Assembly: GCF_009765785.1 (NCBI RefSeq)
Contig: NZ_LMUT01000003.1
Location: 1 to 64,000 of the forward strand
Length of the DNA stretch: 64,000 nucleotides
Origin: Granulicella sp. L46
Lineage (GTDB): Bacteria > Acidobacteriota > Terriglobia > Terriglobales > Acidobacteriaceae
Direction: 5' to 3'
In this document: one piece after another, positions 17,883 through 24,425 of the stretch
Position numbering within the stretch: position 1 is the first letter of the stretch
Layout of the letters: the number at the start of each line of letters is the position of its first letter
Notes under the pieces: model-generated
The model's input: the letters and a program-made list of their open reading frames with translations, nothing else
What the model was told of the DNA's origin: nothing
The model's database searches: none
Translations under genes and position numbers: made by a program

Positions 17883-18329
17883 TCACCGCACCGCCGCTCC
17901 CTCGCCGAAGTACTCAAAGGAATTATTTCCCGTCTCTTCAATGCGGATACGCTCCAGCCGCACCTGCGGATAATCCTTCGACTCCGCAAAACGCGAGAAG
18001 ATACTCCACATCTCCACACATACATTCTCCGTCGTCGTCACCCGGTCGCGAAACGCCTCCAGCGTATTCAGATTCGCGTGGTCAAACAAATCCAGTACCT
18101 CCCGCTGTGCGAACAAATCCAGGTCGGATAAATTCACAACCATCCCCGTCACCGCATCCACAGGCCCCGAAAGCGTGACTTCCACCACGTAGTTATGCCC
18201 ATGCCCGAACGGGTTATTGCACTTCCCAAACGTCGCGCGATTCACTTCCTCCGACAACGCCTCCACATGCAGCCGATGCGACGCGCTGAAATGATACCGT
18301 CTCGAAAAGTGCGCGATCACCCGGCTCAT
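17883..18329 (-). CDS. 6-pyruvoyl-tetrahydropterin synthase family protein (paralogue A)
   Basis: A 148-residue T-fold enzyme of the PTPS/QueD family, which converts dihydroneopterin triphosphate. Zinc-binding His residues lie in HFSASH (His18) and GHGH (His43, His45). The catalytic Cys37 sits in CNNPFGHGHNY, a form nearly identical to the animal PTPS motif CNNPNGHGHNY. Bacterial QueD normally has the shorter Cys-x3-HGH. The Asp/His dyad is in LDLFDHANLN, and RIRIEET supplies the pterin-anchoring Glu. It overlaps the upstream paralogue by 4 bp (ATGA). Motif form suggests true PTPS activity (biopterin-type) rather than queuosine synthesis, but activity is inferred. Confidence 0.88.
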   Translation of the reverse strand: MSRVIAHFSRRYHFSASHRLHVEALSEEVNRATFGKCNNPFGHGHNYVVEVTLSGPVDAVTGMVVNLSDLDLFAQREVLDLFDHANLNTLEAFRDRVTTTENVCVEMWSIFSRFAESKDYPQVRLERIRIEETGNNSFEYFGEGAAVR

Positions 18330-18739
18330 GCGCCCTCGCCATAGAAATCAGCAAACAGATCCGGCATCTCGTACACCCGCACGCGATGCAGCTTCGCGTG
18401 CTCAATCTTTCCCTCCAGCCGCCGCCAGATCGCCACCGCGATATTCTCGGTCGTCGGAATCACATGCTCAAACTCCGGCACCTCGAAATTCAGATGCCGA
18501 TGGTCATACACCGACACCACCTCGCGCTCAAGAATGTCCTTGAGCTGTTTCAAATCCACAACAAACCCCGACACCGGATCGATCTCGCCCGCCACCGTCA
18601 CCTCGAGCGTGTAGTTATGCCCATGCCCCTGGCGATTAGCGCACTTGCCAAACACCCGCGCATTCTCCTCCTCGCTCCACGCAGGATTCCAGTAGAAGTG
18701 GGCGGCAGAGAAGTCGGCTTTGCGCGTTAGCAGGATCAT
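18326..18739 (-). CDS. 6-pyruvoyl-tetrahydropterin synthase family protein (paralogue B)
   Basis: Second T-fold PTPS-like enzyme, 137 residues, in the same operon. Signatures are FSAAH (His14), FGKCANRQGHGHNYTLEV (Cys33, His39, His41), VYDHRHLN and RVRVYEMP. Cys-A-N-x-x-GHGHNY again has five residues between Cys and HGH. All expected catalytic and zinc residues are present, so both copies look active. Sequence identity with paralogue A is low by eye, which argues for two different roles (or a heteromer) rather than a recent duplication. It is the first gene of the two-gene unit. The region upstream holds the 11-bp-pitch palindromic array. Confidence 0.87.
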   Translation of the reverse strand: MILLTRKADFSAAHFYWNPAWSEEENARVFGKCANRQGHGHNYTLEVTVAGEIDPVSGFVVDLKQLKDILEREVVSVYDHRHLNFEVPEFEHVIPTTENIAVAIWRRLEGKIEHAKLHRVRVYEMPDLFADFYGEGA

Positions 18740-18887
18740 AGATTTCCGTTTGCAGGATCAGAGATTCTTTCGACCAGGTGAAGACACTTGTTTGGATGCC
18801 GTCGACCAGGTGCGGATGCGGGCAGCGTCGCCTGGGCAGGTCCGCGGCCCGGGCAACTTCGCGTGACAATCGCTCCCCAGAATACCC

Positions 18888-18949
18888 TGTCAAGCTCCCT
18901 TGACAAGCCTGTCAAGTATCCTTGACAACCCTGTCAAGCACGCTTGACA
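18888..18949. repeat. Array of six alternating 7-mers TGTCAAG / CTTGACA at 11-bp pitch
   Basis: TGTCAAG begins at 18888, 18910 and 18932; its reverse complement CTTGACA begins at 18899, 18921 and 18943. Every step is exactly 11 bp, with 4-bp spacers that vary (CTCC, AGCC, TATC, ACCC, CACG). It can also be described as three 18-bp palindromes at 22-bp period. It lies about 150 bp upstream of the PTPS paralogue B gene and 127 bp after the GT2 gene. Conserved 7-mers with variable spacers suggest binding sites rather than a simple duplication. Confidence 0.95.
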
Positions 18950-18998
18950 TTCAGCCCCCTTTTCGTCCATTTGAGACCCCTTTGAACCCCCTTTGCGC

Positions 18999-19045
18999 TA
19001 CCCGAAACCGGGCTAAACATGTCGCTGAGTACCCGAAACCGGGCT
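18999..19045. repeat. Direct repeat TACCCGAAACCGGGCT
   Basis: Two identical 16-bp copies at 18999-19014 and 19030-19045, with a degenerate third (TACCTGAAACAC) near 19052. Each contains a small palindrome CCCG-AAA-CCGGG. They sit just beyond the 3' end of the GT2 gene. With the array at 18888 they occupy the 336-bp gap. Confidence 0.75.
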
Positions 19046-19075
19046 GTGTCTTACCTGAAACACACGAAATTCACC

Positions 19076-20137
19076 CTAAATCCGGTAATCCCGCCCCTTC
19101 CACGCCACTTCATGCAGCACCCGATGCTTTACCCAGCTCCACACCAGCAACCCAATAAACAACGGCAGCGCGAACACAGAACTTGCACAATCTAAAGGAC
19201 TAAAGTTCGATCGCCGCACCCGGGTATAGTACCGAAGCAGCGTCCGAGCCCAGATCAGCAGGATCACCCCCTGCTGCCACATAGCCAAATAATGCAATGG
19301 AATCAATAAGATAGGCAGCATTAACAATGCGATATCCAGCAGCCGCCAAGCCGCCAGCGTCAACGCATGCGGAAACAGCAGCGCCAGGTTCTTCGTCCAC
19401 CCCTCCACCATGTCACTGAATCCAAAGTACATACGCGTACTCAAAGCATCGGGCGCATAACGAAACCAAATCCCCTTCCCGGCCCGCTTCACCGCATAAG
19501 CCAGATCCACATCCTCCAGCACCGACCGCCCCACCCCCCGATGCCCATCGACAGCAAAATAAGCTTCCCGTTCGACCATCAAGAACTGTCCATTAGCAGC
19601 CGCAAGTCGCTTATTTGCATCATTTACGTCGGCCGTTTTGTACACGCTGGCCAGCTCCGAAAACACCAGCGGCATCAACGCCCGCTGCCAGAAGCCCGAC
19701 ACAATCTGCCGCGGCGAATACGACAAAAGCCCCACATTTCGCCCCTGAATCTCCTCCAAAGCCCGCACCAAATCCCCCGGCTGATGCACCGTATCCGCAT
19801 CCGTAAACAGCAAATACCGCCCCGTCGAAGCCTCCGCGCCGAACCAGCAAGCGTTCGTTTTCCCAGTAAACACGCGGGTTTCCGCGCTCAAATCAAGCGC
19901 CGGAGCCTCCAGCACCCGCACCCCGTCAAACCCCGACGCAATCGCCCGCGTCCCATCCACCGACGCGTCATCAACCACGATCAACTCCCAGTCCCGTCCC
20001 AGCAGAAACGACCCGTCACTCTGCAAAAGCAACGATTGCAAGCACTTAGGAAGGTTCCGCTCTTCATTCCGGGCCGGCACAATCACCGAAAGCTGAATAA
20101 CCCCCGAAAAATCAGTCGAACTAGCTGTGTCGTTCAC
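19076..20137 (-). CDS. GT2 family glycosyltransferase, CrtQ/HpnB-like membrane enzyme
   Basis: A 353-residue GT-A glycosyltransferase. The nucleotide-sugar fold begins LSVIVPARNEERNLPKCL, with WELIVVDDASVDGT, the metal-binding LLFTDADTVH and the acceptor/base motif VLEDVDLAYAVKRAG. Three or four hydrophobic segments fill the C-terminal third, ending in WKGRDYRI. That tail is typical of lipid-modifying relatives (CrtQ of carotenoid glycosides, HpnB of hopanoid loci). No hopanoid or carotenoid genes are in the window, so the acceptor is left open. It is divergent from the tlpA-like gene, whose start is 40 bp away. Confidence 0.86.
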   Translation of the reverse strand: MNDTASSTDFSGVIQLSVIVPARNEERNLPKCLQSLLLQSDGSFLLGRDWELIVVDDASVDGTRAIASGFDGVRVLEAPALDLSAETRVFTGKTNACWFGAEASTGRYLLFTDADTVHQPGDLVRALEEIQGRNVGLLSYSPRQIVSGFWQRALMPLVFSELASVYKTADVNDANKRLAAANGQFLMVEREAYFAVDGHRGVGRSVLEDVDLAYAVKRAGKGIWFRYAPDALSTRMYFGFSDMVEGWTKNLALLFPHALTLAAWRLLDIALLMLPILLIPLHYLAMWQQGVILLIWARTLLRYYTRVRRSNFSPLDCASSVFALPLFIGLLVWSWVKHRVLHEVAWKGRDYRI

Positions 20138-20176
20138 AACTTCGTATTATAGGAACTGATGCGAGGAGTGCGAATT

Positions 20177-20674
20177 ATGCGGCAATTCAAGCGTGCAGGT
20201 CTACTGGTCTCAATAATCTGCACTCTCGCGACAGGCTGCGATCGAGGCACTCTTTCCGACCAAATCGGCCGGCAAGCCCCGGTATTTTCCATTAGCGACG
20301 GACAGCACGCCGTCGATCTGCAAAGTCTTCAAGGCAAAGTAATCGTGCTCAATTTCTGGGCCAGCTGGTGTGCCCCCTGCGTCGAAGAAATGCCCAGTCT
20401 GCAGGCCTTTCAACAGCAAATGCCCCAGGTCCAGGTGGTAGCCATCTCCAGTAACGAGGCCTTCGCAAAGTACCAGCATTACGTCGCCCAGCAGCATCTC
20501 ACCCTGCTCACCGTCTTCGATGAAAATCAGACGTCCAACAAGCTCTACGGCAGCTTCAAATTCCCTGAAACCTACATCATCGACAAACGCGGCATCATCC
20601 GCCGAAAGTTGATTGGTCCGCAGGATTTCACCAGCCCCGGCTTCCTCAAATACATCCAGAAACTGAACTCGTAG
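20177..20674 (+). CDS. TlpA/ResA-like thiol-disulfide oxidoreductase, lipoprotein
   Basis: Membrane-anchored thioredoxin-fold protein of 165 residues facing the periplasm. A lipobox LATGC (Cys21) follows a short hydrophobic stretch. The active site is NFWASWCAPCVEEMPSLQ, and the cis-proline loop is FPETYIIDKRG. Such proteins reduce cytochrome c apoproteins or other periplasmic disulfides with electrons from a DsbD/CcdA-type membrane protein; a DsbD gene lies at 36.6 kb. The ATG at 20177 is preferred to one six codons earlier because the basic n-region MRQFKR then directly precedes the hydrophobic core. Confidence 0.92.
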   Translation: MRQFKRAGLLVSIICTLATGCDRGTLSDQIGRQAPVFSISDGQHAVDLQSLQGKVIVLNFWASWCAPCVEEMPSLQAFQQQMPQVQVVAISSNEAFAKYQHYVAQQHLTLLTVFDENQTSNKLYGSFKFPETYIIDKRGIIRRKLIGPQDFTSPGFLKYIQKLNS

Positions 20675-20705
20675 GCTGAGCGTTCCAAGCTGTAAAATCA
20701 ATACC

Positions 20706-20975
20706 ATGACACAGCTTGACGTGATGTATCAGTACGGCGCGGTGCCCAGCGAGGCCGCAATGATGGCGCTGGCACAAGTTCGCAAAGTCTACGGAATACG
20801 CCACCTTCAAGTTGACGAAGCGGAGAAAACAATTCGCGTGGAGTATGACGCAACCCGCCTGACCGAGCCCATCGTCCATCAACTCCTGCGCCGCTCCGGT
20901 CTGGACATACTTGACCGCGTCTCACTGCTGCCACCACAGCCAGAGCCAGTCGCAGCCGCGCCCGCAGCAAGCTAA
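20706..20975 (+). CDS. Small HMA-like protein without metal-binding cysteines
   Basis: An 89-residue protein. The core (VMYQYGAVPSEAAMMALAQVRKVYGIRHLQVDEAEKTIRVEYDATRLTEPIVHQLLRRSGLDI) follows the beta-alpha-beta-beta-alpha-beta pattern of heavy-metal-associated domains. The usual Cys-x-x-Cys is absent, and a Tyr/Gly-rich GAVPSE loop occupies its place. The tail is Pro/Ala-rich. It follows the tlpA-like gene by 31 bp, possibly in one transcript, and precedes tRNA-Arg and feoAB. A role in metal handling is only suggested by fold and context. Confidence 0.7.
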   Translation: MTQLDVMYQYGAVPSEAAMMALAQVRKVYGIRHLQVDEAEKTIRVEYDATRLTEPIVHQLLRRSGLDILDRVSLLPPQPEPVAAAPAAS

Positions 20976-20997
20976 ACAGCGTCTGCGCAAGCTAAAG

Positions 20998-21026
20998 TTG
21001 ATCGCAGCGCTGCCATCGGTTATTCT
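20998..21026 (+). promoter_or_regulatory. Sigma-70 type promoter of tRNA-Arg
   Basis: TTGATC at 20998-21003 and TATTCT at 21021-21026 with exactly 17 bp between. Initiation would fall near 21033, about 18 bp before the mature tRNA. Confidence 0.65.
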
Positions 21027-21050
21027 TACTTAGTTGCATCCTTGCAATGT

Positions 21051-21127
21051 GCGCCCGTAGCTCAGCTGGATAGAGCGCCTGGCTACGAACCAGTAGGTCG
21101 GAGGTTCGAATCCTTCCGGGCGCACCA
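21051..21127 (+). tRNA. tRNA-Arg (anticodon ACG)
   Basis: Complete cloverleaf: acceptor GCGCCCG paired with CGGGCGC, D arm AGCTCAGCTGGATAGAGC, anticodon loop CTACGAA giving ACG (reads CGN with inosine), T arm GGAGGTTCGAATCCTTCC in outline, discriminator A and encoded CCA. 77 nt. Confidence 0.96.
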
Positions 21128-21248
21128 TGACTCTCCCCCCATAATCCCGCTGCCGCCAGTTACACGGCTTGCGAGCCATTAAAGTCCGACGAAAATCCTC
21201 TGGATGTCGTATAGTAAAGAGGACCAACTTGGTCGGATATGTGGTTCG

Positions 21249-21527
21249 ATGGATGTTCTGGCTCTGAGTGACGCGAAAGTAGGCAGCGCAGGCGTGGTGG
21301 AACGCGTCGATCTGCCAGACGAGGTGAGCCATTACCTTGCCCACCTTGGGTTCCTTCCAGGCACGAGCGTTGAGATTCTGCGGCGCGCTCCGGCAGGCGA
21401 TCCGCGAGTGTATCGCATTGACGGGGTTGAGGTTGGCCTTCGCAACGAAACCGCCAAGCACATCTTTCTTCGCGTGATTTCAGACACAGCGGATAATCTT
21501 CCGACTGAAACAATCGAGGCTGCATGA
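21249..21527 (+). CDS. feoA: FeoA-domain protein
   Basis: A 92-residue SH3-like FeoA protein, the small cytoplasmic partner of the ferrous-iron transporter FeoB. The fold is visible from LALSDAKVGSAGVVERVDLPDEVSHYLAHLGFLPGTSVEIL to VGLRNETAKHIFL, the typical metal-repressor/FeoA pattern. The ATG at 21249 is chosen over earlier in-frame codons because it starts just before the domain. It overlaps feoB by 4 bp (ATGA), which couples translation. Confidence 0.9.
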   Translation: MDVLALSDAKVGSAGVVERVDLPDEVSHYLAHLGFLPGTSVEILRRAPAGDPRVYRIDGVEVGLRNETAKHIFLRVISDTADNLPTETIEAA

Positions 21528-23437
21528 GCTGCCACGTCACAGCCGTCGCCGAGCCCCTTCAGGAGAAGATCCCTACCCCGCCTGGCGCCACGCCACGCAT
21601 GCGAACGGTTGCGCTGATTGGCCCACCGAATTGCGGCAAGTCCACCCTGTTCAATCGACTCACTGGCATGCGCCAGAAGGTGGCCAACTATCCGGGCGTC
21701 ACGGTAGAACATCATTCCGGACGCATGAAGAGCATCGGTCGGAATGACCTGACGCTGATTGATCTCCCGGGAATTTATAGCCTTGCTACATACTCCGAGG
21801 ACGCTCGCGTTGCCGTTGAAGTCTTGACCGGCAAGATGCCCGGCGTTCCAAAGCCGGATTGCGTGCTGTTGGTGCTCGATGCCACCCATCTGAATCGGCA
21901 GCTAATGCTGGCAGCGCCGGTGTTCTCGATTGGGCTTCCTACGCTGGTTTTGCTCAACATGTCGGACCAACTGGAGGCGCGCGGGGGGAAGATCGATACG
22001 CTCGCTTTGGCCCGTGAATTGGGGCATCCAGTGGCATTGATCAGTGCCGCACAGGGTAGGGGACTCGAGGCGATTCCTGACTTTCTGCTGCGCGCGGGGA
22101 GCAAGCTGGATGATGGTTTACGGCCTGTTCAGCTGCCCGTGTTGCAGAGCGCGGCGTCGTGCCGTAGCTGGGCTACGCAGGTTACTGCGCGCACGAAGTA
22201 TCAATCGCCAGCGGCTTCGCTTTGGACGCGGCGGCTGGATAGCGTGCTGTTACACCGGGTTTTTGGGCCATTGTTCTTTCTGGTGGTCGTGATTGCGGTG
22301 TTTCAGGTGGTGTTTACGCTGGGGCAGCCGCTTAGTGACGGTATGGGGACATTCCTGACAGGTGCTGGCGCCAAGGCTGCTATGTTGTTGCCTGACAACT
22401 GGTTGCGAGCTTTGTTGCGCGATGGGTTGTGGAATGGCGTGCAGTCGGTTTTGGTGTTTTTGCCACAGATTTTGTTGCTGTTTCTGTTTATCGGGATCCT
22501 GGAAGACTCTGGATATTTGGCTCGCGCGGCGTTGATTGCGGACCGTGTGATGCGGTCGATCGGGTTGAACGGTAAGGCGTTTATTCCTTTGTTATCAGCA
22601 TATGCGTGCGCTGTGCCGGCAATTATGGCTACCCGGACCATCGAGAATAAGAGGGAGCGGATTGCTACGATTTTGATTGCGCCGTTTATGACTTGTTCGG
22701 CGCGTTTGCCGATTTATACGCTGATTATTGCCGCATTTATCCCGAATCAGCGGTTTTTGGGCGGTCTTCTTGGGCTTCGTGCGCTGCTGATGCTGGGGCT
22801 TTATGTGATTGGATTCCTGGCGGCGCTGATCACCGCAAAGATGCTTAACTCTTCTGTTATGAAGGCTTCCCACGCACCGTTCATTCTGGAGTTGCCGCAG
22901 TATCGGTGGCCTACAGTGACGTCTTTGGGGTTGCGGCTGTATGACCGCGGTAAGTTGTTCTTAAAGAAGGCTGGAACGATCATCCTGGGGGTTACGTTCC
23001 TGGTGTGGGTGTTGAGTGTTCTGCCGATCCATGGAGGGCAGTTCTCGGCGCTAAGTACCAGTGTTATTGGGCACTTAGGGCATTGGATTGAGCCGTTGCT
23101 TCGGCCGCTGGGATTCAACTGGAAGATTGGGATTGGGTTGTTGAGCTCAATCGTGGCTCGGGAAGTGATCGTGGGGACGCTGGGGACGCTCTATGGGATG
23201 GACCCGGCTACGCACTCGCTGGGGCTGCAAGTTGCTCTGCGGCATGACATTACACTCGGTGGGGCGATTGCGCTGGTGGTGTTCTTTGCCTTCGCGATGC
23301 AGTGCACGTCGACGCTGATCATTGTGCGGCGCGAGACCAATAGTTGGAAGCTGCCGGCGCTGCAGTTTTGCTACATGACGACGGTGGCGTATGTAGCTGC
23401 GCTGGTGGCAAATCAAGTGATTTCCCGATTGTTTTAG
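21524..23437 (+). CDS. feoB: Ferrous iron transport protein B
   Basis: GTP-dependent Fe(II) importer of the inner membrane, 637 residues, at the short end for the family. The N-terminal G domain has G1 GPPNCGKST (usual form GxPNxGKS/T), G2 NYPGVTVE, G3 DLPG and G4 NMSD. The membrane part carries two Gate-type segments with LFLFIGILEDSGYLARAA and CAVPAIMATRTI, and conserved cysteines in APFMTCSARLPIYTLI. The G-domain start sits about 25 residues in. Base composition changes within the gene: the first 600 bp are balanced, the rest strongly G-rich. No obvious Fur box could be recognised upstream. Confidence 0.95.
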   Translation: MSCHVTAVAEPLQEKIPTPPGATPRMRTVALIGPPNCGKSTLFNRLTGMRQKVANYPGVTVEHHSGRMKSIGRNDLTLIDLPGIYSLATYSEDARVAVEVLTGKMPGVPKPDCVLLVLDATHLNRQLMLAAPVFSIGLPTLVLLNMSDQLEARGGKIDTLALARELGHPVALISAAQGRGLEAIPDFLLRAGSKLDDGLRPVQLPVLQSAASCRSWATQVTARTKYQSPAASLWTRRLDSVLLHRVFGPLFFLVVVIAVFQVVFTLGQPLSDGMGTFLTGAGAKAAMLLPDNWLRALLRDGLWNGVQSVLVFLPQILLLFLFIGILEDSGYLARAALIADRVMRSIGLNGKAFIPLLSAYACAVPAIMATRTIENKRERIATILIAPFMTCSARLPIYTLIIAAFIPNQRFLGGLLGLRALLMLGLYVIGFLAALITAKMLNSSVMKASHAPFILELPQYRWPTVTSLGLRLYDRGKLFLKKAGTIILGVTFLVWVLSVLPIHGGQFSALSTSVIGHLGHWIEPLLRPLGFNWKIGIGLLSSIVAREVIVGTLGTLYGMDPATHSLGLQVALRHDITLGGAIALVVFFAFAMQCTSTLIIVRRETNSWKLPALQFCYMTTVAYVAALVANQVISRLF

Positions 23438-23511
23438 TGTTGCTTTAGGTGGGTTTCGTGACCCAAATCGACGTACTCAGCCTGGTCTTGATGAGAAATG
23501 CGCGTTGTTTC

Positions 23512-23595
23512 TTGCACCAAATGGGGTGCAAATGTAAAGGACACTTGACTTCGTTGTCAAGGAAACTTGACTTCGAGTGTCAAGGACGCTTGACT
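23512..23595. repeat. Second array of alternating CTTGACT / TGTCAAG 7-mers, after an inverted repeat
   Basis: CTTGAC begins at 23544, 23566 and 23589; TGTCAAG at 23555 and 23578. Steps are 11, 11, 12 and 11 bp, the same architecture as at 18888 with one half-site motif changed to CTTGACT. Just before it, TTGCACC (23512) and GGTGCAA (23525) form an inverted repeat that could end feoB transcription. The array lies between the convergent feoB and VOC genes, so it is not in a promoter region of either. Confidence 0.9.
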
Positions 23596-23639
23596 CGTGT
23601 TGCGATGGTTTGAAACGGCGCCTCGGCGGGTGGCGTTCC

Positions 23640-24002
23640 CTAGCCGTGATGGAAGTAGAAGATGTTCCCGTCGAGGTCCTGGACGGTGAACTGGCGGATG
23701 CCCCAGGGTTTGAGTTCGAGGGGGTCGACGATGTTGGCGCCGGTCGTCTGGAGGTCCTGGTAGGTGGCATCGATGTCTTCGGCGAAGACCCAGTGGATGG
23801 CGGGCTCGAAGGGGGCTTCTCTTCTGCGGAAGAAGATGGTTGCTGTGCCGTTTGTCACGGCGCCGATTTCTTTGCCTGGGGTGAGCCAGGCGATTTCGAA
23901 GTTGAAGATGTCGCGGTAGTGTTGTTGGGCGCGTTCGACGTCGGCGACGGGTAGCTCGGGGATGGGTTGACCGGCTATCAGGAGTTTTTGTTGGGTGGGC
24001 AT
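23640..24002 (-). CDS. VOC (glyoxalase/bleomycin-resistance) family protein
   Basis: A 120-residue single-domain vicinal-oxygen-chelate protein. The pattern is LPVADVERAQQHYRDIFNFEIAWL, then IHWVFAEDIDATYQDLQTTGANIVDP and a C-terminal FTVQDLDGNIFYFHH. It probably acts as a dimer in the cytoplasm. Metal-dependent dioxygenase, isomerase and binding functions all occur in this fold, and the sequence does not choose between them. No neighbour shares its strand closely. Confidence 0.85.
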   Translation of the reverse strand: MPTQQKLLIAGQPIPELPVADVERAQQHYRDIFNFEIAWLTPGKEIGAVTNGTATIFFRRREAPFEPAIHWVFAEDIDATYQDLQTTGANIVDPLELKPWGIRQFTVQDLDGNIFYFHHG

Positions 24003-24420
24003 GGACGTCTCCTAAGAAAGTCCCAAGGGCTAAAGCCCCAGGCTTTGCGGCCTCGGATTGTCCGGGCTAAAGCCCGGACCTATCTCAGACGCAAAAGCAA
24101 AGACAACGACAAGGGCAAAGGAAGAAGCAGATCCCTACGGGATGACAGTCAGAAGAACAACGACAACGGCAATAGCAAAAGAAGAAGCAGATTCCTGCGG
24201 GATGACAGCCAGAAGAACAACAGCAAAAGAAGAAGCAGATCCCTACGGGATGACAGCCAGAAAGGCCAGAGCAAACGCAACGGAAAAAGAAGAAGCAGAT
24301 TCCCAGAGGGAATGACAGAAAGAAAAGCAACGACAAAAGCAACCGCAACTACAGGGGTCCTTCACTACGTTCAGGATGACGGCGTTCGGGGTAAGGACAC
24401 AGGTTGCGCGTCGTTTGGCA
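24003..24420 (-). repeat. Cluster of inverted dispersed repeats with GCAAxx hexamers
   Basis: A 423-bp gene-free stretch almost filled with repeats. At 24014-24085 is the GGGCTAAAGCCCC / TCCGGGCTAAAGCCCGGACC pair, the reverse complement of the elements at 11.14 and 16.88 kb. Four copies follow of AAGAAGCAGATCCCTACGGG or variants plus GATGACAG (GATGACAG at 24141, 24201, 24249; AATGACAG at 24311), joined by GCAAAA/ACAACG hexamers. A fifth, GTTCAGGATGACGG, is at 24375. All are inverted relative to copies left of 20 kb. Confidence 0.88.
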
Positions 24421-24425
24421 GGAGG

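Noticed and set aside
16922-18178. Open frame of 418 codons on the plus strand
   Set aside because: Antisense to folE and the PTPS gene; composition is Arg/His/Leu-rich, with no signal or domain.
18888-18949. CRISPR array
   Set aside because: Units of 7 bp with 4-bp spacers at 11-bp pitch are far too short for CRISPR, and there are no cas genes.
21128-21248. Riboswitch or Fur box before feoAB
   Set aside because: No conserved structure or 19-bp Fur-like inverted repeat could be identified in the short region after tRNA-Arg.
20000-21500. Chromosomal replication origin
   Set aside because: The skew switch fits, but there is no dnaA, dnaN, gidA or recognisable DnaA-box cluster. Kept only as an alternative in the skew finding.
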